A stretch of DNA of 64,000 nucleotides from JBAXQQ01 sp037131695 (GCA_964638715.1 CAZWZF010000001.1:1-64000); one strand, 5' to 3'; shown: positions 35,717-44,662, counted from the first letter of the stretch. Made by a program: numbers and translations. The notes: generated by a model not told the origin, from the letters alone.

Positions 35717-37708
35717 GTGGGAAAATATTATGTATCCACTCCTATTTATTATGTAAATGATGTTCCACATATCGGCACTGCTTACCCTACAGTAGCGGCT
35801 GATGTTATCGCACGATTTCATCGTATGATTGGCGATAATGTATTATTTTCAACCGGAACTGATGAAAACGCTACTAAAGTAGCACGAGTAGCTTCTGAGA
35901 AAGGTATCGATACACTCCAGTTTGTTAACCAGATGGCAGCGGCTTTTCAAGATACCTGGAAAAAAATGAACATCAGTTATGATGATTTCGTTCGTACCGT
36001 AGAGCCGCGTCACCATACCGCAGTGCAGAACCTGATTAAAATATTGTATAACAATGGTGATGTTTATTATAGCGAATATGAAGGCTGGTATTGCATTCCA
36101 TGTGAAACTCATTTCATGGAAGCGCAATTAAATGAAGGTAAATGCCCTGATTGCGGACGTGCAGTTGAATGGATGAAGGAACCTGGTTATTTCTTTAAGT
36201 TAAGCAAATATCAGCAGCCACTACTCGACTACATTGAAGCTAATCCACATTGGCTGCAGCCTGATTTTCGCAAAAATGAAGTGGTTTCATTTATCAAAAG
36301 CGGTCTGCGCGATGTTAATATTACCCGCAAAGCGGATTGGGGAATCCCAGTTCCTGCAAATCTACCCAATTCAGCAGGATTGGTAATTTATGTATGGTAT
36401 GACGCGCTTATCAACTATATAACAGTTGCTGGTTATGGTCAGGATGAAAATAAGTTCAAAGAATGGTGGCCGGCACAGTCGCATATTGTGGGTAAAGATA
36501 TCTTCACTCGTTTTCATGCGACCTTATGGCCTGCCATGTTGATGGGAGCAGGTATTGAATTGCCTAAAACAGTAGTTGCCCATGGTTTCTGGACTATTGG
36601 CGGTGAAAAAATAAGCAAGTCTAAACATAGCGGTAAGGGTTTCCGCATTAATCCACTTGACCTGGCAAATGAAATCGTTGAAGCAAGCGGAGCAGATATT
36701 GATATTGCTGTTGATGCATTGCGTTATTTCTTATTACGCGAGATGCCATTCGGTGCCGATGGCGATTTCTCATTGGAAGCATTATTCCGAAGATATAACA
36801 GTGACTTGGCAAATGACCTTGGCAACCTTTTAAATCGTGTTATCACAATGATTGGAAAATATTGCAACGGAAATATACCATCACCTGCACCAGCATTACC
36901 TGCCGCGATAAATGCTGCCACGTCTGTATACGAGCATTTAAAAAGTGAAGTAGTAAATTACAATGAAGCGTTGAAAGCTGCATGGGAACTGGTAAGTTAC
37001 CTAAATCGCTACATTGAAGAAATGACACCCTGGAAACTTTACAAAGAAGGCAAAACTGAAGAAGTTAACAATGTCATGTATACATTGGCAGAAGGATTGC
37101 GATTTACAGCAGTTATTCTTAGCCCATTTATGCCGATAACATCAAAACATATTGCTGCGCAAATCGGATGGAATACAGAAATATGCAAATGGGACGATTT
37201 AAAATGGGGTCTGTTAAATTCTGAAAATAATGTGTGCCCGGACAAACCAATATTCCCGCGTATAATCGAAAAGAAGGAAACTGAAATGACTGAAGAGATT
37301 GTTAAAATACCCGTACCAATTCAAACTGCTGAACCCGCTAAAGCGGTAGAGGCAGAAGAAGAAAAAGTGCCGGAAACACCACTTATCACAATAGATGATT
37401 TTGCCAAAGTACAACTGAAAGCTGGGACAATTATTGCCGCAGAAAAGCATCCAAAGGCAGATAAGCTGTTGAAGTTGCAGGTTGATTTGGGTGAAGAAGC
37501 ACCACGACAAATAATTGCCGGAATCGCATTAGCATATTCACCAGATGAACTAATCGGCAGACAAGTAGTTGTTGTTGCAAATTTGCAACCGGCTAAATTA
37601 CGCGGTGAGATTTCGCAAGGAATGTTATTAGCAGCCGATATGGGTGAAAATGGCATGGCATTATTGAAGCCTGATAAAGAAGTTGTTAACGGAAATAAAG
37701 TTAGATAA
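35717..37708 (+). CDS. metG: Methionyl-tRNA synthetase with C-terminal tRNA-binding domain
   Basis: 663 residues, starting at GTG with GAGGAG upstream. YYVSTPIYYVNDVPHIGTAYPTVAADV holds the HIGH-equivalent HIGT, and GGEKISKSKHSG holds the KMSKS equivalent. The knuckle has CIPCE and CPDCG, one zinc site. An anticodon-binding domain follows (about 400-510), and after a charged linker the last about 110 residues (IDDFAKVQLKAGTIIAAEKHPKADKLLKLQVD...) form a Trbp111-like tRNA-binding domain. It charges tRNA(Met). Ends at a strong hairpin shared with the convergent sensor gene. Confidence 0.97.
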   Translation: MGKYYVSTPIYYVNDVPHIGTAYPTVAADVIARFHRMIGDNVLFSTGTDENATKVARVASEKGIDTLQFVNQMAAAFQDTWKKMNISYDDFVRTVEPRHHTAVQNLIKILYNNGDVYYSEYEGWYCIPCETHFMEAQLNEGKCPDCGRAVEWMKEPGYFFKLSKYQQPLLDYIEANPHWLQPDFRKNEVVSFIKSGLRDVNITRKADWGIPVPANLPNSAGLVIYVWYDALINYITVAGYGQDENKFKEWWPAQSHIVGKDIFTRFHATLWPAMLMGAGIELPKTVVAHGFWTIGGEKISKSKHSGKGFRINPLDLANEIVEASGADIDIAVDALRYFLLREMPFGADGDFSLEALFRRYNSDLANDLGNLLNRVITMIGKYCNGNIPSPAPALPAAINAATSVYEHLKSEVVNYNEALKAAWELVSYLNRYIEEMTPWKLYKEGKTEEVNNVMYTLAEGLRFTAVILSPFMPITSKHIAAQIGWNTEICKWDDLKWGLLNSENNVCPDKPIFPRIIEKKETEMTEEIVKIPVPIQTAEPAKAVEAEEEKVPETPLITIDDFAKVQLKAGTIIAAEKHPKADKLLKLQVDLGEEAPRQIIAGIALAYSPDELIGRQVVVVANLQPAKLRGEISQGMLLAADMGENGMALLKPDKEVVNGNKVR

Positions 37709-37720
37709 TATTTCTGGATT

Positions 37721-37748
37721 AAGGCGCATTTTCAAATGAATGCGCCTT
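37721..37748. terminator. Bidirectional hairpin between metG and the sensor gene
   Basis: AAGGCGCATT (37721-37730) pairs perfectly with AATGCGCCTT (37739-37748) around 8 bases. Its last base is also the last base of the minus-strand sensor gene, so the stop codon touches the stem. Short U-rich tracts only. Confidence 0.65.
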
Positions 37749-39487
37749 TAATTATTAACAAGTGATAATATCTTGTCTAATCGTATGCTATAACCATACC
37801 ATACAGTATCATTTTCATTCCAGATATCTGGTTTTGCAACAAATTGTAAATTTACTTCATTTCCTGCTCTGCTGCGATATCTCAACATCATTTCTACTTC
37901 AGTATGATTGCGTAATGAATCATCTAAAGATGCCCATAATGCACCTTGATCTTCCATTCGTAAAGCACCTATAAATAGCATGAAGTTATCGGTAATTTCA
38001 GTTGATGTATAACCGATATCACCAACCCCATCACTTATATAGTCAAATATCCATCCTATATCCTTTGTATGCCTTAATTTAAATATAAATCCAGGTAAAT
38101 TGGCTGAAAGTCGGGTAACCATCTTAAACTTATCTTCAACTGCAGATTCATTAATTTTCAAACTGGTTATATCGGTCAATACACCATTTATCCCGGCTGG
38201 CTTTCCATCTTTATAGAATACTTTGCTTGATGATTTAACCCATAGATATGTCCCATCTTTATGACGGATTCTATAGTTTGCAGGTTCATATTGACCATCT
38301 AAAACTTGTTGAAATTTCTTAATTAATATTGGCAAGTCGTCCTGATGAACATATACAGTAAATGGTTTCCCTATTATCTCTTCAGATGTATAACCAAAAA
38401 CCCTCTCAACGACATTACTCATGTAGATTACTCTGCCATTAATATCAGTACTAAAAATTATATCGTTAATATTATCAAGAATTCTTGAATATAATCCTAC
38501 TGCATCACATAATTTTTGTTCTGCTTTTTTTCTTTCTTCTAATTCATAACGCGCGCTTTTATATAAACGAGCATTATCTATTGCTATACCAACTTGATTG
38601 CCTGCCAAAGTCATTATCTCAATATCATTTGATGTAATAATTTTCATCTTGTTATTAAGAAGATATAAAATACCTGTTATCTGTTCGCGAGATTTCAACG
38701 GAATTGCAATAAAAGTTTTAATATCTAAACCGGTAACTAATTCAAGACGTTCATTAGTCACAGGGAATTCTGAACCATCAAAAGTATTGCGAATAACAAG
38801 TTGATGACTGTCAATCAATTGTGATGCCACCGATCCTGGTGTTATAGGGAAATTCGATATCGCTTCTACAATTTTACGTGTTAATCCACGTTGTGCAGTC
38901 ATTGTTAAATTCTTATTTACCTCATCTACCAGGTAAATAATTCCTATCTCCATTCCAGATATTTCTAATATTTTGCTGCATGCTAAATCCAATATAATTT
39001 GTAGATCTAAAGAACTGCTGATAGTCATACTTATTGCATTTAATGCTTCAAGTTCATATTTTCGCAAATCATCAGTAATTTCAGCGTTATAATCCAAACA
39101 AAAATCATCTTGTAAATCATTTAAATCTTGTTTATTTTTTCTGAACTTTATTAGTAAACTTAGAATAGATTCGAGATCAATATATTTTATGTCTGGTGAA
39201 ATAGTAATGTCATCTGATGATTGATTATTAGAAGATGACTTTATTACAATATAGGATGAATCTTTAATCCGAATATTTTTCTTTATTGATTCAATTGAAT
39301 TATTTATTTCAAAATCAATGTCGTAAATAACTATATCAAAAGTAATCTTGTCTGAGATATTATTAATATCGTTAAGATGTTTGATTGAAGTCAGAGACAT
39401 ACCAAATTTTACAGCATACTTACCCAACCGCGTAATATAACTTTTATCACCAATTAATAATGTATTAATTTGTATTTTCTTATCCAT
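37748..39487 (-). CDS. GAF/PAS sensor protein lacking an output domain
   Basis: 579 residues, no membrane segment. Residues 1-125 resemble a receiver-like alpha/beta domain (INTLLIGDKSYITRL..., IVIYDIDFEI), degenerate. About 150-310 is a GAF domain (EALNAISMTISSSLDLQIIL...). Two PAS regions follow: about 330-440 (LDNINDIIFSTDINGRVIYMSNVVERVFGY..., with a PAC motif YRIRHKDGTYLWV) and 455-575. No kinase, GGDEF, EAL or DNA-binding domain is visible, so it should act through a partner. AGGGTG lies upstream of the ATG. It shares a 276-base intergenic region with thiC. Confidence 0.8.
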   Translation of the reverse strand: MDKKIQINTLLIGDKSYITRLGKYAVKFGMSLTSIKHLNDINNISDKITFDIVIYDIDFEINNSIESIKKNIRIKDSSYIVIKSSSNNQSSDDITISPDIKYIDLESILSLLIKFRKNKQDLNDLQDDFCLDYNAEITDDLRKYELEALNAISMTISSSLDLQIILDLACSKILEISGMEIGIIYLVDEVNKNLTMTAQRGLTRKIVEAISNFPITPGSVASQLIDSHQLVIRNTFDGSEFPVTNERLELVTGLDIKTFIAIPLKSREQITGILYLLNNKMKIITSNDIEIMTLAGNQVGIAIDNARLYKSARYELEERKKAEQKLCDAVGLYSRILDNINDIIFSTDINGRVIYMSNVVERVFGYTSEEIIGKPFTVYVHQDDLPILIKKFQQVLDGQYEPANYRIRHKDGTYLWVKSSSKVFYKDGKPAGINGVLTDITSLKINESAVEDKFKMVTRLSANLPGFIFKLRHTKDIGWIFDYISDGVGDIGYTSTEITDNFMLFIGALRMEDQGALWASLDDSLRNHTEVEMMLRYRSRAGNEVNLQFVAKPDIWNENDTVWYGYSIRLDKILSLVNN

Positions 39488-39503
39488 AATAATTCACCCT
39501 GAC

Positions 39504-39527
39504 ATAAAACGAATAACTTCGTTTTAT
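39504..39527. repeat. 10-bp perfect inverted repeat upstream of the sensor gene
   Basis: ATAAAACGAA (39504-39513) and TTCGTTTTAT (39518-39527) around TAAC. It sits 17 to 40 bases upstream of the sensor's ATG and could be an operator or an mRNA leader hairpin. A second small inverted repeat (ATTAGC/GCTAAT, 39536-39555) follows. Confidence 0.5.
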
Positions 39528-39604
39528 ACTTAATTATTAGCCAAATATTGCTAATTGAAACAATAAATTGAGATAAATCAGATAACTTAATTAATTTTTA
39601 ATCA

Positions 39605-39633
39605 TTGACACTATGGTGATGTATCTATAGACT
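39605..39633 (+). promoter_or_regulatory. Promoter of thiC
   Basis: Consensus TTGACA (39605-39610), 17-base spacer, TAGACT (39628-39633; 4 of 6 match). Transcription would start near 39640, giving a leader of about 124 bases before the thiC ATG. Confidence 0.55.
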
Positions 39634-39639
39634 AAAAAC

Positions 39640-39763
39640 GGAAATATTAAATTCCCGCTGTGACAGGAACCGCGCATTTCTATTTTATGACGTTCAGGGT
39701 ACGAGTTCGTCATTCGAGTAATACCAATGCGTCCTGTTAATAATAATAAAGGAGCGCACCGCC
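39640..39763 (+). promoter_or_regulatory. Structured thiC 5' leader, candidate unrecognised riboswitch
   Basis: The long outer stem P1 is 39663-39668 with 39732-39737 and 39673-39678 with 39726-39731, split by a 4-base bulge: 12 pairs in all. Inside, P2 is 39687-39692 with 39708-39713. Loop bases 39698-39701 (GGTA) can pair with TACC at 39722-39725, a possible pseudoknot. The 3' arm of P1 (39728-39734) is also complementary to the Shine-Dalgarno region 39751-39758 (GGAGCGCA, one bulged G). The canonical TPP-riboswitch CUGAGA and the conserved pyrophosphate-helix core are absent. Pairings are seen by eye; function is inference. Confidence 0.5.
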
Positions 39764-41083
39764 ATGAATATAAGAAAAGAATGGGTAAAAGGCCGCACCG
39801 GCAATATTACCCAAATGCATTATGCCCGCCAGGGAATAATTACTGAAGAAATGCAATATGTTGCTGACCGCGAATTAATGCCTGCAGAATTTATTCGTAA
39901 TGAAGTTGCAAACGGAAAAATTGTAATACCAGCAAATATCAATCATCCCGAATTACTTCCAATAGCCATTGGACGTGCAGTAACCTGTAAAATAAATGCC
40001 AATATCGGAAATTCCTCCTTATCGAGTGGCATGGAAGTAGAAATTGATAAATTAAATATCTGCCTCAAATATGGTGCAGATACTGTCATGGATTTATCAA
40101 CAGGAAAAGATATAAATCGTATTCGTGAGGCTATTATTCGTAATAGCAATGTCCCTATAGGTACAGTACCTATTTATCAGGCTATCGAACAAGTTAATGA
40201 CCCTATGGACCTTACTGCCGACGACTTATTAGCTGTTATCGAAGAACAGGCACAGCAAGGTGTTGATTATATGACAGTTCATGTCGGTGTTTTGCGCGAA
40301 CATTTGCCGATGATTGAAAGCCGGATTACAAAAATAGTATCACGAGGTGGCGCATTAACAGCCCAATGGATGAAACGCCATAAAAAACAAAACCCATTAT
40401 ACGAAAGATATGACGATTTGCTCGAAATTTGCAAGAAATATGATGTAACATTGTCACTTGGCGATGGTTTGCGTCCTGGCTGCCTGCATGATGCCAGTGA
40501 CGATGCTCAGTTTGGCGAATTAAAGGCACTGGGAGACCTTGCAAGACGTGCCTGGCAGCAGGATGTGCAGGTTATGATAGAAGGTCCTGGACATGTGCCT
40601 ATGGACCAGATAGAAAAAAATATGCGGATTCAGCAAGAATACTGCGATGATGCCCCTTTTTATGTGCTTGGACCATTAGTGACTGATATCGCACCCGGTT
40701 ATGACCATATTACCAGTGCTATTGGTGGCGCAATGGCAGGTTTATATGGTGCAGCAATGATATGTTACGTAACACCTAAAGAACATTTAGGTTTGCCGGA
40801 AGCAGAAGATGTAAGAAATGGCATTATCGCATCTAAAATTGCTGCACATGCTGCTGATATTGCAACCGGAAAACCAGGTGCTCGAGATAAAGATGATGAA
40901 ATGGCACGTGCACGTTATGCATTTAACTGGGAAAAACAATTTGAGCTGTCAATGGACCCGGATCGTGCTCGGGATTACCGCCGGCAAACTCTTGGGTTAG
41001 ACTGTTCAACTGAATACTGTACCATGTGCGGACCCAAATTTTGCTCAATGCGATTGTCGCACGAATTAGAACAAGCAGAGTAG
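39764..41083 (+). CDS. thiC: Phosphomethylpyrimidine synthase (HMP-P synthase)
   Basis: A 439-residue radical-SAM enzyme. ITEEMQYVADRE at the start, KINANIGNSS, DLSTGKDINRIREAIIRNS, VPIGTVPIYQA, RPGCLHDASDDAQ and MVPM-like GPGHVPMDQ are hallmark ThiC motifs, and the C-terminal CTMCGPKFC (C-x2-C-x4-C) binds the 4Fe-4S cluster. It converts 5-aminoimidazole ribotide to 4-amino-5-hydroxymethyl-2-methylpyrimidine phosphate in thiamine synthesis. AAAGGAG precedes the ATG and lies in the possible switch helix. It lacks the N-terminal extension of some ThiC proteins; the shorter form is common. Confidence 0.97.
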   Translation: MNIRKEWVKGRTGNITQMHYARQGIITEEMQYVADRELMPAEFIRNEVANGKIVIPANINHPELLPIAIGRAVTCKINANIGNSSLSSGMEVEIDKLNICLKYGADTVMDLSTGKDINRIREAIIRNSNVPIGTVPIYQAIEQVNDPMDLTADDLLAVIEEQAQQGVDYMTVHVGVLREHLPMIESRITKIVSRGGALTAQWMKRHKKQNPLYERYDDLLEICKKYDVTLSLGDGLRPGCLHDASDDAQFGELKALGDLARRAWQQDVQVMIEGPGHVPMDQIEKNMRIQQEYCDDAPFYVLGPLVTDIAPGYDHITSAIGGAMAGLYGAAMICYVTPKEHLGLPEAEDVRNGIIASKIAAHAADIATGKPGARDKDDEMARARYAFNWEKQFELSMDPDRARDYRRQTLGLDCSTEYCTMCGPKFCSMRLSHELEQAE

Positions 41084-41086
41084 TTT

Positions 41087-41116
41087 TTGCTTATTTTCAG
41101 GCATATATGATATAAT
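41087..41116 (+). promoter_or_regulatory. Promoter of yebC
   Basis: TTGCTT (41087-41092), 18 bases, TGA-TATAAT (TATAAT at 41111-41116), an extended -10 promoter. It lies directly after the thiC stop, so thiC has no separate terminator here. Confidence 0.6.
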
Positions 41117-41176
41117 TATGTGGAAATGGAGCAATCCAAATCCACCCCAAATCTACTATCCAATGGAGAACGGCTA

Positions 41177-41917
41177 ATGTCCGGACATTCTAAATGGGCA
41201 AATATTCGTATTAAAAAAGGTAAAGTTGATGCCATTCGTGGTAAAACATTTACCAGATTAGCAAAAGATATAATTGCTGCAGCTAAAAGCGGCGGTGGCG
41301 ACCCGGCTAATAATTTACGTCTGCGAAATGCAATCGTAAAGGCTAAAGAATCATCAATGCCTGCGGATAATATAAAACGCGCCATAATGCGCGGAACTGG
41401 TGAAATTGAAGGTGCTGCTTACGAAGAAATAAGCTATGAAGGCTACGGCCCGGGTGGTGTCGCAGTAATGGTGCATTGTTTTACCGATAATCGCAATCGT
41501 ACTGCACCGGAAATGAGATCTGCTTTTAAGGCTGTAGGTGGTAATCTCGGTGAAACTGGCTGCGTTGGATATATGTTTGAACACCGTGGAGTTATAGTTG
41601 TTCCGAGTGAAGGTACTGACGAAGACACCATTATGATGGCCGCTTTAGATGCCGGCGCAGATGACGTTAAAGCTGTAGATGAAGATTATTTCGAAGTTTA
41701 TACATCTCCTGGCGACGTATATAAAATACGCGAGATTATTGAAACTGCTGGCATAAAAGTTGAAGACGCAGAAGCAAGAATGATACCGGAAAATACCGTT
41801 ACTGTTACCGGTAAAGATGCTGAATTAGTTATGAAACTTATAGATAACCTTGAAGAAAACGAAGATGTGCAGAATGTTTACAGCAATGCAGATATTCCTG
41901 AAGATGAGATAAATTAA
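41177..41917 (+). CDS. yebC: YebC/PmpR family regulatory protein (TACO1-like)
   Basis: About 246 residues from the ATG at 41177 (MSGHSKWANIRIKKGKVDA), the canonical YebC start; GGAG lies about 8 bases upstream. An in-frame codon at 41120 would add 19 residues without homology, so I reject it. GKTFTRLAKDIIAAAKSGGGDP, GYGPGGVAVMV and TDNRNRT are typical. The family includes transcriptional regulators and factors that help ribosomes through polyproline. Cytoplasmic. A strong terminator follows. Confidence 0.95.
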   Translation: MSGHSKWANIRIKKGKVDAIRGKTFTRLAKDIIAAAKSGGGDPANNLRLRNAIVKAKESSMPADNIKRAIMRGTGEIEGAAYEEISYEGYGPGGVAVMVHCFTDNRNRTAPEMRSAFKAVGGNLGETGCVGYMFEHRGVIVVPSEGTDEDTIMMAALDAGADDVKAVDEDYFEVYTSPGDVYKIREIIETAGIKVEDAEARMIPENTVTVTGKDAELVMKLIDNLEENEDVQNVYSNADIPEDEIN

Positions 41918-41924
41918 TTGAGAA

Positions 41925-41960
41925 AACCCGCCATAAAATAAACTTTCTGGCGGGTTCTTT
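41925..41960 (+). terminator. Terminator of yebC
   Basis: AACCCGCCA (41925-41933) pairs perfectly with TGGCGGGTT (41948-41956), followed by CTTT and mixed bases. Nine-bp GC-rich stem, modest U-run. Confidence 0.75.
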
Positions 41961-41986
41961 GTCTAAAACAAAGAGGTTCAAATAAA

Positions 41987-42934
41987 ATGCAAAACCCAAT
42001 CGTTTCAGTCGTAATCCCCTGCTATAACGAAGAAGGCTCTATTGAAAAACTTTACAGCTTAATTCGCGAGCAGTTTAATAATCTCGGAATAACTACAGAA
42101 ATTATATTCATCGACGATGGTTCTACCGATACCAGCCGGGATATAATTCGCCAATTAGCTGCGACTGACCCATTATGTAAAGCAGTCTTCTTCCGCAAAA
42201 ATAGCGGTAAAGCTGCCGGATTAGATACCGGATTCAGAATAGCACGCGGACATTTTATAATTACCATGGACGCCGACTTGCAGGATGACCCGACTGAAAT
42301 ACCTCGATTTCTGGAAGCATTAAAAACTGCTGATGTCGTAAGTGGTTGGAAAGAAAAACGTCTGGACCCAATCGGGAAAACATTTCCATCAAAAATATTC
42401 AACTGGACTGTCCGACATTTCACCAATTCAAAGCTTCATGATATGAATTGCGGTTTTAAAGGCTATCGCGCTGAAGTTTTAAAAGAAGTAGTTTTATATG
42501 GTGAATTGCATCGTTATGTGCCAGCTTTAGCAGCAGCACGTGGATTTAAAGTCGTAGAGTTATCTGTTACCCATCACCCGCGCACCACCGGTGTCAGCAA
42601 GTATGGTTGGGAAAGATTTCTGCGCGGATTTTTCGACCTTGTAACTGTAGTCTTTATTACAAAATACCGAAATAGGCCACTTCATTTCTTTGGAAATTTC
42701 GCCATAAGCTTTTTTGTAATTGGCTTACTTTTTACTTTCTTTTGGGGTTCATTTTCAACTCTTGATAAAAGTGTATTTACTGGAATCATGTTAAATATTT
42801 CTATAGGTACTATATTGTTAGCACCTATTCTTTTATGTCTGGGAATAATCGCAGAACAGCAACTATTCTATAATTATCGCAAAGGTCAGCAACCGCCAAT
42901 TGCAGAAACCATAAATATTTCAGAGGAAGCATAG
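41987..42934 (+). CDS. GT2 glycosyltransferase with two C-terminal membrane helices (GtrB/DPM-like)
   Basis: A 315-residue protein. SVVIPCYNEEGSIEKLY begins a GT-A domain, IFIDDGSTDTSRDIIR is the nucleotide site and ITMDADLQDDPTEIP gives the DxD-like metal motif. Two hydrophobic helices lie at about 228-250 and 262-285, the usual anchor of polyprenyl-phosphate glycosyltransferases such as GtrB, ArnC and dolichol-phosphate mannosyltransferase. It probably loads a sugar onto undecaprenyl phosphate for glycan modification. AGAGG lies upstream. Sugar unknown. Confidence 0.88.
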   Translation: MQNPIVSVVIPCYNEEGSIEKLYSLIREQFNNLGITTEIIFIDDGSTDTSRDIIRQLAATDPLCKAVFFRKNSGKAAGLDTGFRIARGHFIITMDADLQDDPTEIPRFLEALKTADVVSGWKEKRLDPIGKTFPSKIFNWTVRHFTNSKLHDMNCGFKGYRAEVLKEVVLYGELHRYVPALAAARGFKVVELSVTHHPRTTGVSKYGWERFLRGFFDLVTVVFITKYRNRPLHFFGNFAISFFVIGLLFTFFWGSFSTLDKSVFTGIMLNISIGTILLAPILLCLGIIAEQQLFYNYRKGQQPPIAETINISEEA

Positions 42935-42940
42935 AGTATA

Positions 42941-42974
42941 AAAAAAACACCGCCTATAAAGACGGTGTTTTTTA
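42941..42974. terminator. Bidirectional terminator between the GT2 gene and recF
   Basis: ACACCG (42947-42952) pairs with CGGTGT (42963-42968). An A-run (42941-42947) lies on the left and a T-run (42968-42973) on the right, so it terminates both converging genes. Confidence 0.85.
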
Positions 42975-42992
42975 ATTATTTACGATTTAAAA

Positions 42993-44153
42993 TTATCTTG
43001 CAATAATTGAACCATTTATTACTTCATATTTGAATACATTATCTTTATCACCCAGACCATACGCATCAGTATCTGTTGTTGTCAGTAATGTTTGACCACC
43101 GGAAGCAACAGCGTCTAATAATGCAGCACGTCGAGTACCATCTAATTCAGATAAAATATCGTCAAGCATAAGAATCGGGGTTTCTTCAAACATTTTAGTC
43201 AGCAACTGGAACTCTGCGATGCGCAAAGCTAAAGCAGCGGTTCTGCCTTCACCTTGTGAGCCATATCTGCGAACATCTTTGCCTTCAACTAAAATACGCA
43301 AATCATCACGATGTGGTCCGGCAGCGGTTAATCCACGACGCAACTCATCTGGAACTGACTCTTCTAATGCCAGTAAAAGAATTGCATGTAAATCTTCGCG
43401 ATTACATTCGTTTAAATCAGCCTCTGTCCAGCCTGGAACGTATTCTACAACCATTTCTTGTGAAGAATTAGTTAAACGCTGGTAAATATCGCGAGTTAAA
43501 GCTGAAATATTGCGAATAAAACGTAAACGAATATCAAGAATACGAGCACCGGCAGTTGCCACACCCTGGCTCCACGGCCAAAGGTCATCAGTGTTGCCAT
43601 CACGGTCGCGCAGTTCTTTCAATAAACGATTACGCTGGTCAAGATTTGTTTTATACTGCTGCGCAGCAGCTGTATAGCTCTTGCTCATAACACCAAGGTC
43701 TACGTCCATGAAATTTCGGCGATTCTGCGGTTCGCCACGTACAATTTCAAGGTCTTCAACCATGAAGAGCACTAACGGAGTAAGGCCGGACAAGTCTTTC
43801 GGCATTCTTTCGACATCGTTAATCTTCAGTTTTTTAACTGCTCCACCCGCTGGCATAGACTTGTCAGTCTCTTGTTTTCGGGCCAGATCAATCTCAACAG
43901 TAAAATCACCACGTCGTTCGCTGTAGAACTCGGCTGTTACACGTGCAGTGTCTTGACCCCACGTGATAACTTCAGCATCCTGCCAGAAACTGGCACGGGC
44001 TGAACGTCCTGTAGCGCATAAATATACTGCTTCCAACAGGTTTGTTTTACCCTGTGCGTTGGCTCCAGCAAATAAATGTGCGCCTGTCGATAACTCAATA
44101 GTGAGTTCAGAATAATTTCTGATGTTTTCTAATGTTAATTTTCTTATTTCCAC
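42993..44153 (-). CDS. recF: DNA replication and repair protein RecF
   Basis: About 386 residues. GAHLFAGANAQGKTNLLEAVYLCATGRSAR is the Walker A region and ILMLDDILSELDGTRRAALL the Walker B/signature end of this SMC-like ATPase. RecF loads RecA at gaps in the RecFOR pathway. A GTG at 44153 starts the canonical EIRKLTLENIRNY; a TTG at 44171 would add six residues. Neither has a strong Shine-Dalgarno. The dnaA-dnaN neighbourhood common for recF is absent; instead it diverges from the tmRNA gene. Confidence 0.95.
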   Translation of the reverse strand: MEIRKLTLENIRNYSELTIELSTGAHLFAGANAQGKTNLLEAVYLCATGRSARASFWQDAEVITWGQDTARVTAEFYSERRGDFTVEIDLARKQETDKSMPAGGAVKKLKINDVERMPKDLSGLTPLVLFMVEDLEIVRGEPQNRRNFMDVDLGVMSKSYTAAAQQYKTNLDQRNRLLKELRDRDGNTDDLWPWSQGVATAGARILDIRLRFIRNISALTRDIYQRLTNSSQEMVVEYVPGWTEADLNECNREDLHAILLLALEESVPDELRRGLTAAGPHRDDLRILVEGKDVRRYGSQGEGRTAALALRIAEFQLLTKMFEETPILMLDDILSELDGTRRAALLDAVASGGQTLLTTTDTDAYGLGDKDNVFKYEVINGSIIAR

Positions 44154-44218
44154 GACCAAATATAAACACAAATTTCAACTTTTGGCAAGAATTTTTCAAA
44201 AAAAAGAAATATCATTGT

Positions 44219-44246
44219 TTGACAATGTTAATTTTAATGGTATAAT
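44219..44246 (+). promoter_or_regulatory. Strong promoter of the tmRNA gene
   Basis: Perfect TTGACA (44219-44224), 16-base spacer, perfect TATAAT (44241-44246) preceded by TGG. The likely start near 44253 leaves about 17 bases before the mature 5' end, to be removed by RNase P. Confidence 0.85.
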
Positions 44247-44269
44247 TAGTTCTGCCACATTAAAACCTT

Positions 44270-44656
44270 GGGGGCGTAATTGGTTTCGACGGGTGATGGA
44301 GTGGCGTTGGAAGCGAGCCGTGGCGCCTGGCCACGCTAATCACGGGCAAAAAAAACTAACTGCCAACAACACGCAGTATGCTCTTGCTGCCTAATAAGTA
44401 GCATTAAGCAAAAGCTTCGTCTTAACGGAGCCGTCTTAGCTTAGTTCCGGGTCGGTAGGGATTAACAAGGCGTAATATAAATCCGGCTACACCAAGGTCT
44501 GTAGTCCTGCAGATCCTTGGGTGATACTTGAACCAGGGCTGGCGCGTGTGAGTCTGCCGTTGGACAGCACACCGCAAGATTAACCATCGGCTGCGCTCGG
44601 AGATACTGACGTGGCACATTGTTCGGACGGGGGTTCAACTCCCCCCGCCTCCACCA
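44270..44656 (+). ncRNA. ssrA: Transfer-messenger RNA (tmRNA)
   Basis: The 5' end reads GGGGGCGTAATTGGTTTCGACGGG and the 3' end GGTTCAACTCCCCCCGCCTCCACCA-type T arm and acceptor, with CCA encoded (44654-44656). GGGGGCG (44270-44276) pairs with CGCCTCC to make the acceptor stem. The tag frame ends in ANNTQYALAA followed by tandem TAA TAA (about 44361-44396), matching the conserved YALAA degradation tag. It rescues stalled ribosomes with SmpB. One-piece, unpermuted gene of 387 nt, with pseudoknot-rich sequence between tag and T arm. The exact resume codon is unclear. Confidence 0.97.
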
Positions 44657-44662
44657 TGATTC

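Noticed and set aside
39640..39763. Classical TPP riboswitch before thiC
   Set aside because: The CUGAGA and conserved pyrophosphate-helix core sequences are not present, although the position is right.
44122..44394. Open reading frame of 90 codons on the plus strand
   Set aside because: It runs through the divergent promoter and the tmRNA gene; the tail is simply the tmRNA tag frame, not a protein gene.
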